Assembly (NCBI GenBank): GCA_016801885.1
Contig: JAFBJY010000354.1
Location: 1 to 64,000 of the forward strand
DNA: 64,000 bases
Source: Toxotes chatareus
Lineage: Eukaryota; Chordata; Actinopteri; Toxotidae
Reading direction: 5' to 3'
The position numbers and the translations under genes are program-made. Under the pieces are notes generated by a model. It saw nothing but the letters and a program-made list of their open reading frames with translations. It did not search any database and was not told where the DNA came from. Shown here one piece after another: positions 13,010 to 23,934 of this stretch. How positions within the stretch are numbered: the stretch's first letter is position 1; each line of letters starts with the position of its first letter.

Positions 13010-13920
13010 GAGGGGTGTGGCCTGGTGACGTCACCATCTCATCTGCCTTGATCCCCAGGCAACGGCTCTGGCGTCACCACGGCGGGCAGCCAGATGATGG
13101 TGTCGAGGAGCCTTCCTTCACTGACCTAAAGTTTGAGGAGGTAGGACTACGCTGGTGGCGGTGCGTCGCCGGTGTCCAACAACGTCTTGCTGGGGGTATC
13201 TGAATGCTTTCGTTCCGCCTGCTGCGGATCCTTACTGATAACGGTTCATTTTAGAGCGTCTGTGAGGTTAATATCCAGGAGAACTGAATACAGATGACCT
13301 GGGCCAATAGACTCTGTCCTTCTCTGCTCCCCTGAGAGAGAAACACAGAGTTTTGTTTCTTCAGGGAGCGAGAGAGAAAACACAGAGAGATGCTTATTTA
13401 ATGTAGATTTTCCATCTTGACATCATTTCTCCAGCAGAGAGTTTTTCCTCTCTGTGCTTTCTCTGTTCCTCTCCTCAGGCAGAGAAAGGGAGCAGAATTC
13501 TCTCTATCAGGCAGAGAGCGAGTTACAGACAGAGCTTCCTCTCTCTCCTTTTGAGACAGATAGAGATCGAGACGCTTTTCCTCTTTCTGTCTCTATCGAT
13601 GGAGAGGGAGGGAGCGAGAGAGAGCATGGCTTTCTTTCGTCTCTCTCTCAGCGAGAAAGAGAGCGTTTTCCGTAATGCTAACCCCTTTTCTCCACCGAAA
13701 GAGAAAGAGAGAAAGAACTCTCTTCTCTGCTTCTTCCTGCTTCAACTTCTCTGCTGTTCTCTCTTTCTCTCCTCCAGACAGTTCGTCTCTCCTCTTCTCT
13801 TTCTCCACTGAAAGAGAAAGAAAGAGAACTCTCTTTTCTCATCTTCTTCTTTCTCTTCCCTCAGAGGAAAGCTTCTTCTCTCGGTTTTGGTTCTGAGACA
13901 AAACACTTCATAGACCCTCC
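13010..13920 (+). promoter_or_regulatory. CRE-bearing promoter-like module plus CT/GA-rich tract (unit 1, TATA lost)
   Basis: TGACGTCA lies at 13,026-13,033 and TGGCGTCA at 13,069-13,076. The position of the TATA box found in the other copies reads GATGGTGTCGAGG here, so the TATA is lost. The next ~600 bp (13,310-13,900) alternate between CTCTCTTTCTC and GAGAGAAAGAG blocks. Open frames in this tract are low-complexity S/L/R/E strings and not credible genes. The retroposon-like tail of the other copies is absent. Confidence 0.55.
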
Positions 13921-14029
13921 CACTGTATCCCCCCACCCCTTTTCTGACATTACTTCCTTCATCCTACCCCTTTCATTGTTTTTTCATTCCCTTCAAGACA
14001 ACATGAAATAAATATAAATAAATTAAGGG

Positions 14030-14200
14030 TGTTTGATGTGAACATTTGGGTGCTTAATGTGAACATTTGGGTGTGCTTGATGTAAACATTGGTTGTAGAA
14101 GCTCTTTTCTCCTTGGGCTGTAGTCACATGGAAAGGAGTGCTAAGTGACAAAGTTTCAGATCAAAGGGTCAATATGCAATGTTGACCCTTTGACCCTAAG
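14030..14200. repeat. Short direct repeats and an 11-bp inverted repeat at the unit 1/unit 2 junction
   Basis: Three imperfect copies of GTGAACATTTGGGTG occur at 14,035-14,095. CAAAGGGTCAA (14,162-14,172) pairs perfectly with TTGACCCTTTG (14,182-14,192) across a 9-nt spacer. The paralogous sites at about 3,055 and 14,493 have only the left arm. Confidence 0.7.
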
Positions 14201-14234
14201 GAGACTGGTTTGTTGATTCCATTATTTCACAAAG

Positions 14235-15540
14235 GTGAGAAATAATGCTTCTATCCCTGGGAAAACCCCTCTCCAGCAATTTTCTGCAGGACTATATAAT
14301 ATTATATATAAATATATATATAAAAGCATTTATAAACGTTCTGAAAATACAAACTTTGAAAGTTGCAAAATAAAATGAAATGAAATAGAGGAGCGACAAA
14401 AGTCCTTTTCCTGTTCTTCCATGGTCCTTAAGCTCTGCAGAATGTCTGAAGGTCCGGATCTGCAGAAAGTTTCACGCAGAGTTTCATATCAAAGGGTCAG
14501 TATGCAATGTTGTAGACTCTAAGGCATCTCATGACAAAGCATTTGTTGTTTAGGGTACATCAAAGAAAAATAAAAACAGAGAAAGGTATAATGGTATAAA
14601 TGTGCAAGTTAGAAAGTGACGTCGGTACATAGGGATCGGACTACACAGGCAAGATGACTCGTGGTAGGAATACAAATTTATCAGCTTGATCCTACGGCTT
14701 TTAAAAAATACACCAAAAAAATAAATAAATTAATTAGATATAGATAAATAAATTAGATACAGATAAAGAGTTACATAGATAGGTATATAGATATATAATG
14801 GCCACTGTGTCAGCCACCTTAGTTCCAGTCTTCATCCCGCTCTTGACAGTTGTGATGATGGACTGTCCACGTTTGGAGCTGTGACCATATTAGAGACAGT
14901 GAGCTGTGGCTGAGGTTGGTCCAAAATTCTGTTACAAGCTTTACACAACTAAAGAGAAAAACAGCCACTGTCTCAGCCATCTTAGTTCCAGTCTTCATCC
15001 CGCTCATCCCCCGTTTGGAGCTGTGACCCGCCTTAGAGGAGGGTGGATGTCGGCTGGTGTCAGTGGAGTCATGGTGTGGACGCTTCCCACCAATGCGAGA
15101 GGAACCCCTGTAGGCACACCACGAAGCAAAGGGAGGAGGGAAAGCAAAGAAAGCTCCACATCACTCTTGTGTAAGGCTCCAAAACCAGAAGTGATGTCAG
15201 AAATCTCAGGTAAACAACAGGTCAAGTGTGATTTTAGCTGAGCACAGACAAACTCTCTTCCCCGTTAGCAGATGACTTTAAAAGAGCTTTCCAGAGTCAG
15301 ACTCTGAACATACATCAGTCTGTAAAGAACAAAGCTACACACTGACTAACCTGATGATTCCTTGTCCTTCCTCTCAGGCCGGTGCTCTCTCTCTTTTCTT
15401 ATTATTGGAAACAGAAGAACAAGAGTCCAGCTGACCTTGGTACACTTGATTTCCAGTCAGGGTACCTTCAGAGACACACAAACATCTGTTAGCATGTCAT
15501 CAAACATCTTACTCCTAAACCTGTATTTAGAAGAAATTAT
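14235..15540 (-). pseudogene. Remnant of the 5' part of the ZNF638-like gene (unit 2)
   Basis: 14,870-15,375 matches 55,765-56,290 of gene copy 2 and 3,290-3,720 of unit 1. It retains the intron and the end of an early exon with its donor (minus strand, near 15,347-15,375). 15,400-15,535 matches 56,795-56,915. The rest of the exon and every downstream exon are missing. The open frame at 14,906-15,241 (+) is antisense intron sequence, not a gene. Confidence 0.6.
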
Positions 15541-15969
15541 AAAATTCAACTGTACGTATCAATACAAAGCTGCACTTTTCAAAATGTGCATTAAACAGTG
15601 AGTTAAATAATATTCAATGGAATGTGAAATGGTCACTTGTAGCACGAGGGCCACTCAGAATGAGCTCCTTACTCTGCAGCTCATTTCACATTTAGCCTTT
15701 TTCTACAGCCTGCACATCAGTGACGTGTTTGACTCTCAGCAATTATGCCAGTTTCCCTGGTCCAGATCTTTGCTCACTCACTGATTCCTCTGCCAACAAA
15801 GCTAAATGTTCTGATGTACATTTATTAGCTTTTGACTGATTTTGTAATGGCAAAAGCATTGGTTTAATGCATTTAAACATACTATTCTGCCCTCACAAGA
15901 ATGCAGCTGACTTCATAACATGGAGAATCCCATTGACAGGTTAGCGCATTAGCATGGGTCACACACATA
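15541..15969. other. Duplicon sequence 5' of the LINE
   Basis: Collinear with 3,890-4,390. It may include the far 5' part of the LINE that follows, but I cannot show a domain. No independent gene seen. Confidence 0.45.
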
Positions 15970-17620
15970 CGCAGCCTCCTCCCAAAAGTTGCTGCACTGA
16001 CTGCAAATCCTGACATTTTAGTCATCTCTGAGTCTTGGCTTAAGACATTCAGCCCCAACTCTGCTGTTTCCATCCCTGGCTACAATATTTTTGGTAGTTC
16101 CAAGGGTGTGGGGGTCGCTGTCTATTGTAGGGATAACTTGCAGTGCGCTGTGATTTCCTCTAAATCTGTGGCCAAACAGTTGGAGATGATTGTTGTAAAA
16201 AATCTCTCACTGTTGCTGGTTGTTACAGGCCGCCCTCTGCCCCTGCCTGTGCTCTGCCTGCTCCAAGTGAGCTGATTGCCCCTCACACCTCCTCTGAATT
16301 TCTCCTGCTAGGGGACTTGAATTGGGATGTGCTTGACCCTCCATCTTCTGTGCAGTTACAGCTGGATGCACTAAACCTGTCCCAGATTGTGCAGGCCCCT
16401 ACCAGATACAATACCAAGACTATGGAATGTGGCACATTCATTAATTGATGTTACACTCACCAACAGGCCAGACAGGTATACATTTGGAGTTTTTTGTCAA
16501 AGCTTCAGTGACCATTACAATGTAGCTTGTGTGCGCAAGAGCACCATCTCAAGAAGCCCTCCCTTGATTGTTTTCAAACGCCTCCAGAAAAACTTTAACG
16601 AAGAGACTTTTTATATGACCTGACACAAGTTGAATGGCACAGAATTGGTCTTGTCCCTGATGTGGAAGACGCCTGGACATACTTTAAAACTTTGTTGGGT
16701 GCCATCTTGAACAAACATGCTCCTCTCAAAAGAATGAGGATAAAAAGCGTCTCAGTCCCTGGTTCAGTTCTGATCTGTCTGAGCTTATTGGCCATAAACA
16801 GCACCTATGGCGTAAAGCAAATTCTTCTAATGAAACATCAGACTGGCAGACATACAGGGCAATAAGAAACAGATGTACTCAGTCAGTCAGACACGCAAAA
16901 TCCAGCTTTTTTCAAACAGCAACTCGTTGCCAATCGCTCTGACCCCAAAAATTCTGGAACACTGTCAAATCAATAGAAAAGAAAAATATGTCTTCCCATT
17001 TGCCCACTGTTATTAAATCTGATTGTATTGTGATCACAGAAAAAAAAAAAAAGTGGTGGATTATTTCAACACTTTGTCAAAGCTGGTTGTGCTTTTGAGG
17101 ATATTACACCTCCTCCCAATGTTCCTTCTCTTTCCAGCCTATTCTGGAGTCTGAGGTCCTTGCAGAGCTGCGCACCCTGGACACTCACAAATCTGCTGGA
17201 CTCACTCATGATTCATTTGAAACACACATAAATGTTGTGCTTACAAATGTCAAATCTAGAACTGGTTTTCTTTATGGTAACAAGTCCTCGCTTACACACT
17301 CTGCAAAACAACTCTTGGTTAAAGTGACAGTCCTCCCAATTATGGTGATATAGTTTACAGGTCAGCCTCCAAAACCCTCCTCCACAAGCTGGATGTTATT
17401 TACCATTCTGCTATCCACTTTGTGAATGGAGCTCCGTTTAATACTCACCAGTGCAACCTCTACTCACTGGTGAACTGTCCCTTATTCCACTCCTGCTGAC
17501 AGAAACATTGGTTTCTATGCATTTACAAAACCTTCACTGGCAAAAGCCCTTCACTGTAAAATGTAATACGTTGACTTTCCTTTAAGTAAAGTCAGCTAAA
17601 AGTGTTAAGTTGTTTTGAAT
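15970..17620 (+). mobile_element. Non-LTR retrotransposon with APE endonuclease and RT C-terminal piece; RT core deleted (unit 2 copy)
   Basis: Plus-strand translation shows, in order: the endonuclease start PDILVISESWL (about 15,997-16,040), later endonuclease strands including LNLSQIVQAPTRYN (near 16,370-16,415), a linker with RNRCTQSVRHAKSSFFKQQ (near 16,865-16,920) and FWNTVKSIEKKNMSSHLP, and an RT C-terminal piece (17,240-17,560; FLYGNKSSL and related). Between about 17,210 and 17,240 the RT fingers and palm, including the catalytic aspartates, are absent. Several frameshifts separate the pieces. It is a jockey-superfamily-type element (endonuclease plus RT); I cannot fix the clade without a search. 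Confidence 0.7.
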
Positions 17621-18120
17621 GTTTGAATGTTGAATGTTGTTTTGTGTCCCCTTCAACATTTTGAAGGGGATACAAAAACAGTTTATTTTATCTCTAAGAA
17701 GAAGAAATTGTGTTCAATTCATTAACATGAACAGCAGATATGAATGTGCACAAGTCTAACTGTGTAATGTGCAAGTGTAATGCAGACATTTGAGACAGCA
17801 ACAGCTAAAACCTGCTGAGAACATTGTGAGTGAATTCTTAGAGGATGAGTTTAACTGTACTGGAGACTGAGTTCCAATGTAGTAAATTTGGAGGTAACTG
17901 GCTATAGAGCCTGATGCTGCTATATGGCCACAATGGTGTCAGCATGAAGAGAGAGGGAAGAAGAAGGCCTGAAAGAAAAGGTGTTGACATTTCTCCTTGT
18001 GAACAGCAAAGTATTTAGCAGCCTGTTTGAGAAGAAAGAGCAATGAGGCTGGCTCCAGCAAAAAAAGGGGTGGCCAAGGGGACACTTCCCCAGTACTGAG
18101 CAAACCTAACATGTGACATT
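17621..18120. other. Intergenic sequence downstream of the SAMD3-like stop codon, with a hairpin
   Basis: Non-coding. It contains GTGTCCCCTTCAA (17,644-17,656) facing TTGAAGGGGATAC (17,661-17,673), pairing 12 of 13 with a 4-nt loop. It could include the 3' UTR of the minus-strand SAMD3-like gene. No other feature seen. Confidence 0.5.
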
Positions 18121-18463
18121 CTACTGACATTTTGAAGACAATGAGTCAGTGCAAGAGAAGATTTTTGGGGGGAGGGAGTGTATTTTTGCTTTTACGGTCT
18201 TGTGTCCAGGTGACAGAAGCACTCTTTGAATAAAGTCAAAGGTGTTGTTGAGGGTATTCCAAGTTGAGGGTGTAAATAAGTGGAAAGAGAAGGCACATGG
18301 CATGTGTCAGATTTTTAAGGCCATCCATCAGCACTGTTCCCTCCAAAATGATTGCAGTACCTGAAGCCTGTAGGTGCAGTGAGTCAGAAGAGTCCAGACT
18401 GTGTTGAGGTGTCAGTGTCAGGATCCCGATTGAGGTGTGGGACATGTGTGGGTCATCATAGTC
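18121..18463 (-). CDS. SAMD3-like terminal exon
   Basis: Acceptor TTATTCTTCTTAG precedes GACTATGATGACC (exon start 18,463). The translation runs through TSIGILTLTPQHSLDSSDSL and GTAIILEGTVLMDGLKNLTH to LIYTLNLEYPQ; a one-base frame break near 18,262 then interrupts it, and the next frame continues TFDFIQRVLLSPGHKTVKAK to the stop TAG at 18,121-18,123. The same tail pattern (LNL.YP..., TF.F.QKV) is typical of the family. This exon is absent from unit 1. Confidence 0.7.
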
Positions 18464-18708
18464 CTAAGAAGAATAAGAGCAAGCACAATTACATGTTAGT
18501 TATCACCTTGCCTATCTATGATTCTTTGTCACTGCAACATGTGGGCAGACTGATGACAGGGTATAGAAAGCAATCCTTAAGTTAAATTTAATACTTTTTA
18601 ATAGCTTTTTACTACCTTTGTATTTTTTTTTTTTAAACCATCCGGACACTGAGTTGCAAGTGTTAATCAGCGACCTTATTAACGTTGACTTAGATTTTGA
18701 CATATATT

Positions 18709-21700
18709 CAATTCAGTTCAATTCAATTTTATTTATATAGCGCCTTCCACAATCAAAATTGTCTCAAAGTGCTTTACAGAGAACCAGAGTCTGACCCCAG
18801 AGCAAGCACTTAAGGCAACAGTGACAAGGAAAAACTCCTTTTAACAGGAAGAAACCTTGAGCAGAACCTGGCTCATATGGGGGACCCTCCTGCTGATGGC
18901 CGGGCTGGGTGAAAGGAGGAAAAGGAGGAAGATAGGACAACTAGGAATGGAGGAGAGGAGGAGAAGGACATGCAGCATAATACAAACAGGGTTGGCAATG
19001 GACAATGTTAGAGGGCCAGCATTTAGATTACAGTTAGTGAACAGTTAGTGGATAATGTGTGCTCAGCAGATTACAGTTATGATAGGAAACAGAGCACAGA
19101 AGCAAAAAGCTGTCATGATTGGTAATTATTTACATTACAGTCTGCAGAGAATATTAATCCAATATTTATCTGTAGTAGAGTGGAACATTAAACGTGTTAG
19201 AAATGGATCATTGTAGACAATAAACAGCAGCAGAGAACATGCAGCTCTGGAGCCAGAGACACCTGCTGAAAGGTACAGAGGAAGAGAGACCAGAGAGAAA
19301 TAAGCACAGGACTACGGGACAGAGAGGACACAGAGTTAATGACATGAAATAAAGGCTAATACATGTGAGAGTGGGTCTGAGGAGAGAGAGAAAAAAGTGT
19401 GTGCAGAAGATCATGGGAAGTCCCCCGGCAGCCTAGGCCTATAGCAGCATAACTAAGGGATGGTTCAGTTGCCTGAGCCAGCCCTACTAAGGGCTATATC
19501 CTTAAATGTAACAGTGTCTATAGAGATCATTGTGACTAACTATAAGTTTAGTCATAATAACTAAGACTGTAACTACAACTAATTATAAGCTTTGTCAAAC
19601 ATAAAGGTTTTAAGCTTAATTTTAAAATTATCTCTTGGGATAATATGGTACTATCAGCTCTTTGAGATATGAAGGAGCCAGGCCATTGAGGGCCTTATAG
19701 ATAAGGAGAAGGATTTTAAAATAAATTCTGGATTTTACAGGAAGCCAATGAAGAGAAGTTAGTACAGGAGTAAAATGATCTCTCTTGCTAATTCCAGTCA
19801 GTACTCTCGCTGCAGCATTTTGGATCACCTGGAGGCTTTTTAGAGAGTTAACTGGACATCCTGATAATAGGGAATTACAGTAGTCCAGCCTTGAAGTAAC
19901 AAAAGCACGGACTAGTTTTTCAGCATCACTCTGCGACAGAAAGTTCCTAATCTTACTGATATTGCGCAGGTGAAAGAAGGCAGTCCTAGAGGCTTGTTTT
20001 ATATGTGAGTTAAAGGACAAATCCTGATCAAAAATAACTCCAAGGTTCCTCACAGTTGTACTGGAGGCTAAATTAATGCCATCCAGAGTAACTATATGAT
20101 TAGATAAACTGTTTCTGAGGTGTTTGGGACCAAACAAAATAACCTCAGTTTTATCTGAATTCAGAAGAAGAAAGTTACAGGTCATCCAGGCCTTTATGTC
20201 TTTAAGACATGCCTGAAGTATGGTTAACTGATCTGGTGCTGTTCCTTTAATCCCAATAACATGTTCCAATCTTTCCAATAGGATACTATGATCAATAGTG
20301 TCAAATGCAGCACTAAGATCTAGCAGGACAAGTATAGAGACAAGTCCACTGTCTGATGCTATGAGAAGGTGGTTGGTAACTTTCACCAGTGCTGTTTCTG
20401 TGCTATGATGAACTCTAAATCCTGACTGAAAAACTTCAGACAAACCGTTCCTATGTAGATGGTCACACAACTGAGCTGCAACAGCCTTTTCAAGATTTTT
20501 TTTCTCCAAGGGAGATTGGATATAGGTCTATATTTTGCCAAAATGTCAGAGTCCAGAGAAGGCTTTTTAAGTAAAGGTTTGATAACTGCAACCTTAAAAG
20601 CCTGTGGAACATATCCTATTACCAAAGAGAGGTTTATCTGGTCTGATGTGTTAGTGCCAATCAAAGGCAAAACATCTTTAAGAAGTCTGGCTGGTATAGG
20701 ATCCAAAAGACATGTTGATGATTTAGATTTAGAAACTATTGAAGTCAATTTTGCCAGGTCTATGGGAGAGAAACAGTCTAACGACAAATCAGGACTGGAA
20801 GACATTTCTAAAGATGTTGTTCTTGACACACCCACATCATTAACAGTTGTAGGCAGGGTAAGATGGATTCTATCTCTATATCTTCTATATCTACTATTTT
20901 GTTGCTAAAGAAGCTCATAAAGTCATCACTGGTGAGAGCTAGAGGGATGCATGGTTCAACAGAGCTATGACTCTTTGTCAGACTTGCTACAGTGCTGAAA
21001 AGAAACCTAGGGTTGTTCTTGTTTTCCTCTATTAATGATGAATAATAGGCAGTTCTTGCCTTACGAAGGGCTTTTTATACGTTATGAAGCTGTCCTTCCA
21101 GGCTAGGCGAAATTCCTCTAAATTAGTGGATAACCATTTCCTTTCCAGCTTTCGTTATATCTGCTTTAAAGTACGTATTTTTGTGAATCATACCATGGAG
21201 CTAGCTTCCTCTAATTAACGACCTTCTTTTTCAGAGGGGCAACAGAGTCAAGGGTCAAACGTAATGAAGCAGCAGTACTATCAACTAGATAGTCTATATC
21301 TGTTGGAGTAAAGTTTAGGCCATTGCCCTCTGTAAAACTGGCACATGGCAACGGAGATAATAAAGATGGAATAACTTCCTTATATTTGGTAACAGCATTA
21401 TCAGACAGTAGTTAATTTTTTCCCAGATGCTGTGCAGTTCATTATTGTAAATTCAAATGTTACTAAAGAATGATGGGATAAAACAGGGTTCTGAGGGAAT
21501 ACTGTCAAATATTCAGCTTCTATGCCATAAGTCAGTACAAGATCAAGGGTGTGATTAAAACAGTGAGTTGGTTTGTTAACATTTTGCAAAAAGCCAATTG
21601 AGTCTAATACTGAATAGAATGCAGTCTTAAGGCTGTCATTGTGGGTATCTACATGAATATTAAAGTAACCCACTATAATTGCTTTGTCTGTACTAAGCAC

Positions 21701-21825
21701 TAAATCAGATAAAAATTCAGTGAATCCAGACTCTGAGTAAGCAGCAGGTGGACGATACATCACAGCAAATAGGACTGTTTTTTCTGTCTTCCAGTTTGGA
21801 TGTGAAAGGCTGAGGATAAGGCTTT
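18709..21825 (-). mobile_element. L2-like LINE, 5'-truncated, RT catalytic core deleted (unit 2 copy)
   Basis: Minus-strand element with its 3' tail at 18,709-18,745 (GGCGCTATATAAATAAAATTG plus TTGAA repeats) and a 3' UTR to about 19,620. The 293-codon open frame at 20,509-19,628 carries the RT N-terminal part (DLSAAFDTIDHSILLERLEH) and C-terminal part (LDYCNSLLSGCPVN, SLHWLPVKSRIYFKILLLIY). At about 20,234 the frame passes from IGIKGTA straight to DQLTILQ, so a block of about 227 bp holding the YADD box, present in the 37.6-kb copy, is missing. The upstream frame 20,835-20,383 holds the RT start (SSTCLLDPIPARLLKDVLP). The endonuclease part at 21,847-21,401 has GYFN instead of GDFN at 21,659-21,670. 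It is not active. It lies in an intron of the SAMD3-like gene. Confidence 0.9.
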
Positions 21826-22393
21826 TTTTGTTTGAGATGTGGTACAAACACTGAATATGACATCAGCATTAAACATACAAAGTTCAGGATTGAGGCAAGG
21901 ATCTTTGATTATGTGCCCAGAAATGCAGGAAGTTTAGCAGATAGAATTTCAATGGGAATAGGATAGCTCATAGTCTGAAAAAATAATAGCTATTTTAAAA
22001 AAAATAATAGCTCTAAAAGACAGTTAAAACTTTAAAAATTGTCAATTTTGATTTATCAGCTTTTAATACTTTTTCAAACCCTGCATCGGACACCTTGGAT
22101 GAGTAAACTAGAAACTTAGATGGGAAAGTTGAGAACAATGTATTTAAGTACGTGTTAAACTTCATTTGGTCATAGGAAATATTAGCAGAAGAAATAAAGG
22201 TGTAAAGGTGAACAAATACTTGTCTGAGTAAGTGAAATTTGTGTTTTTTTTCCTTGAAGGAATTTGAGTTTCATATGGGGTGACTCTAGTTGCAATTGAA
22301 CCAAAGCATATAGAAGTAAAAAGGTCCTGCTCAGGAACAGATGATCGGTGCATGAAGTAATGTAAATGAATACTTGATGATGTAAATTATGTA
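21826..22393. other. SAMD3-like intron between the L2 and Tc1 insertions
   Basis: AT-rich sequence without an exon or repeat that I recognise. The open frames here (22,162-22,418, minus) have no family resemblance. Missing from unit 1. Confidence 0.5.
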
Positions 22394-23061
22394 CAGTAAC
22401 AGTCAGAAGTTTGGACACACCTTCTGATTCTGTGGTTTTTCTTTATTTTTCTGACTTTGTACATTGTATATTGATACTGAAGATGTGAAAACTATGAAGG
22501 AACACAGATGGAATTATATAGTTAAGAAAAAAGTATAAAAGCAAGCAGAATATGTTTTGTATTTTGGATTGTGGGAATATATGACAGCTTTGCACACTTA
22601 ATCAATGAGTTTGATGAGGTAGCCACCTGGAATGGTTTTCCAACAGTCTTGAAGGAGTTCCCAGAGGTGCTAAGCACTTGTTGGCTGTTTTCCCTTGAGT
22701 CTGCGCTCCAAGTGATCCCAAAGCATCTGAATTGGGTGTAGGTGAGGTGACTGCGGAGGCCAGGTGGTCTGATGCAGCACTCCATCACTCTCCTTTCTGG
22801 TGAAATAGCCCTCACACAGCCTGGAGGTGTGTTTGGGGTCACTGTCCTGTTGAAAAACAAATGATGGTCCAACTAAGCGCAAAGCAGATGGGATGGCACG
22901 TGGCTGCAGAATGCTGTGGTCGCTATGCTGGTTAAGTGTGCCTTGAATTTGGAATAAATGAGCAAGAGGGTCACCAGCAAAGCACCCCACACCATCACAC
23001 CTCCTCACATAAAGAAAAAACAGTGAATGAGAAGGTGCGTCCAAACTTTTGACTGGTACTG
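22394..23061 (-). mobile_element. Tc1-like DNA transposon, internally deleted (668 bp)
   Basis: Terminal repeats start CAGTAACAGTCAGAAGTTTG at the left and end AAACTTTTGACTGGTACTG at the right, flanked by the target TA at 22,392-22,393 and 23,062-23,063. The minus strand encodes the transposase C-terminal half: FVFQQDSDPKHTSRLCEGYF (second catalytic Asp kept) and SPHLHPIQMLWDHLERRLKG, where the usual NPIE glutamate of the DD34E triad is replaced by Gln. The DNA-binding half and first Asp are deleted. Full-length relatives are about 1.3-1.6 kb. It sits in a SAMD3-like intron and is shared with unit 1. Confidence 0.88.
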
Positions 23062-23114
23062 TAAATAAAGCAGCAATGATTGAGGCTAAGTGGAAGAGAC
23101 ACAATACTGTGGTG

Positions 23115-23239
23115 CTGAATTGAATAATAGGGACTACAGACAAGTTCCAAAGCATGTGTTGAAAAAGTGTGCATTGTCATCTCCAAGGATGACAGGAAGC
23201 CCACGGAGGACTGCTGTTGGCTTTACAGTAATATGTGTA
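23115..23239 (-). CDS. SAMD3-like exon with AVLRGLPVILGDDN
   Basis: The acceptor CCCTTTTTTTTCCACAG ends at 23,240. The family frame reads THITVKPTAVLRGLPVILG, then DDNAHFFNTCF. This frame is offset by one base from the phase-0 end of the preceding exon, so either a small exon is missing or there is an indel. The low end is approximate. Confidence 0.55.
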
Positions 23240-23381
23240 CTGTGGAAAAAAAAGGGAAATAAAGATGAGTCCAAAATGGTGAAGGGGAGACAATTAACAG
23301 CTGTGTATACACAATGCAGTTGCACAAGTTTACTGTCCAAATAATGAAAATGTTTTTCTACTGTGTGTGTGAGAAAGCTAC

Positions 23382-23540
23382 CTGAGGTGCGACTTGCTGC
23401 AGATGCTCCTGAAGTTTGTGGCCCGCACGTCCCCCCTTGGACTTGAAAATGTCAAAGAAGCGAGGAGTGTATTTGTGAAGGTCTTTGAGGAATTGTGTTT
23501 TGAGGTTTTTGCTTGACAAGAGAAGGAACTCTGCCACAAT
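23382..23540 (-). CDS. SAMD3-like 53-codon exon
   Basis: It is bounded by an acceptor (TTTCCTTTAG before ATTGTGGCAG) and a donor (CCTCAG|gtagct). The 159 bp translate without a stop: IVAEFLLLSSKNLKTQFLKD, then LHKYTPRFFDIFKSKGG, ending VAPQ. It is the cleanest exon of this gene. Confidence 0.72.
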
Positions 23541-23934
23541 CTAAAGGAAAAATTGTATAAGTTAAGATTTAAGATCCAGTGAATTTGGACATATAAAGAA
23601 GAAGACCACTGGCTCACACTGCACACTGTGGAACTAATGTTCCACTTGCCTCCACAATGAACATGACAGCAAGTCTACTGAGTGCTTGGTGACAATAAGG
23701 TGCTTTACAAAGACTGGTAGGTAGAAGACTGAACTGAATTGTTGTGTGACTGTTTGATTGGCCCTTCACTATGATTTCCAATGATCAGTTGATAAAATTG
23801 AGATTCTTTTTCACTTTTATGACACTGAAGCATTCTATAAGTTAATAAAAGATGACATGACAACAATGAAATGATATTCTCCATCAAAACAAAAAACTCC
23901 TGGCACATGAAAGATGTAAAGAATTTTAAATGGC

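Noticed and set aside
14906..15241. 111-codon plus-strand frame repeated at 55,776-56,153
   Set aside because: Antisense to a ZNF638-like intron; the matching unit 1 sequence is broken and there is no domain.
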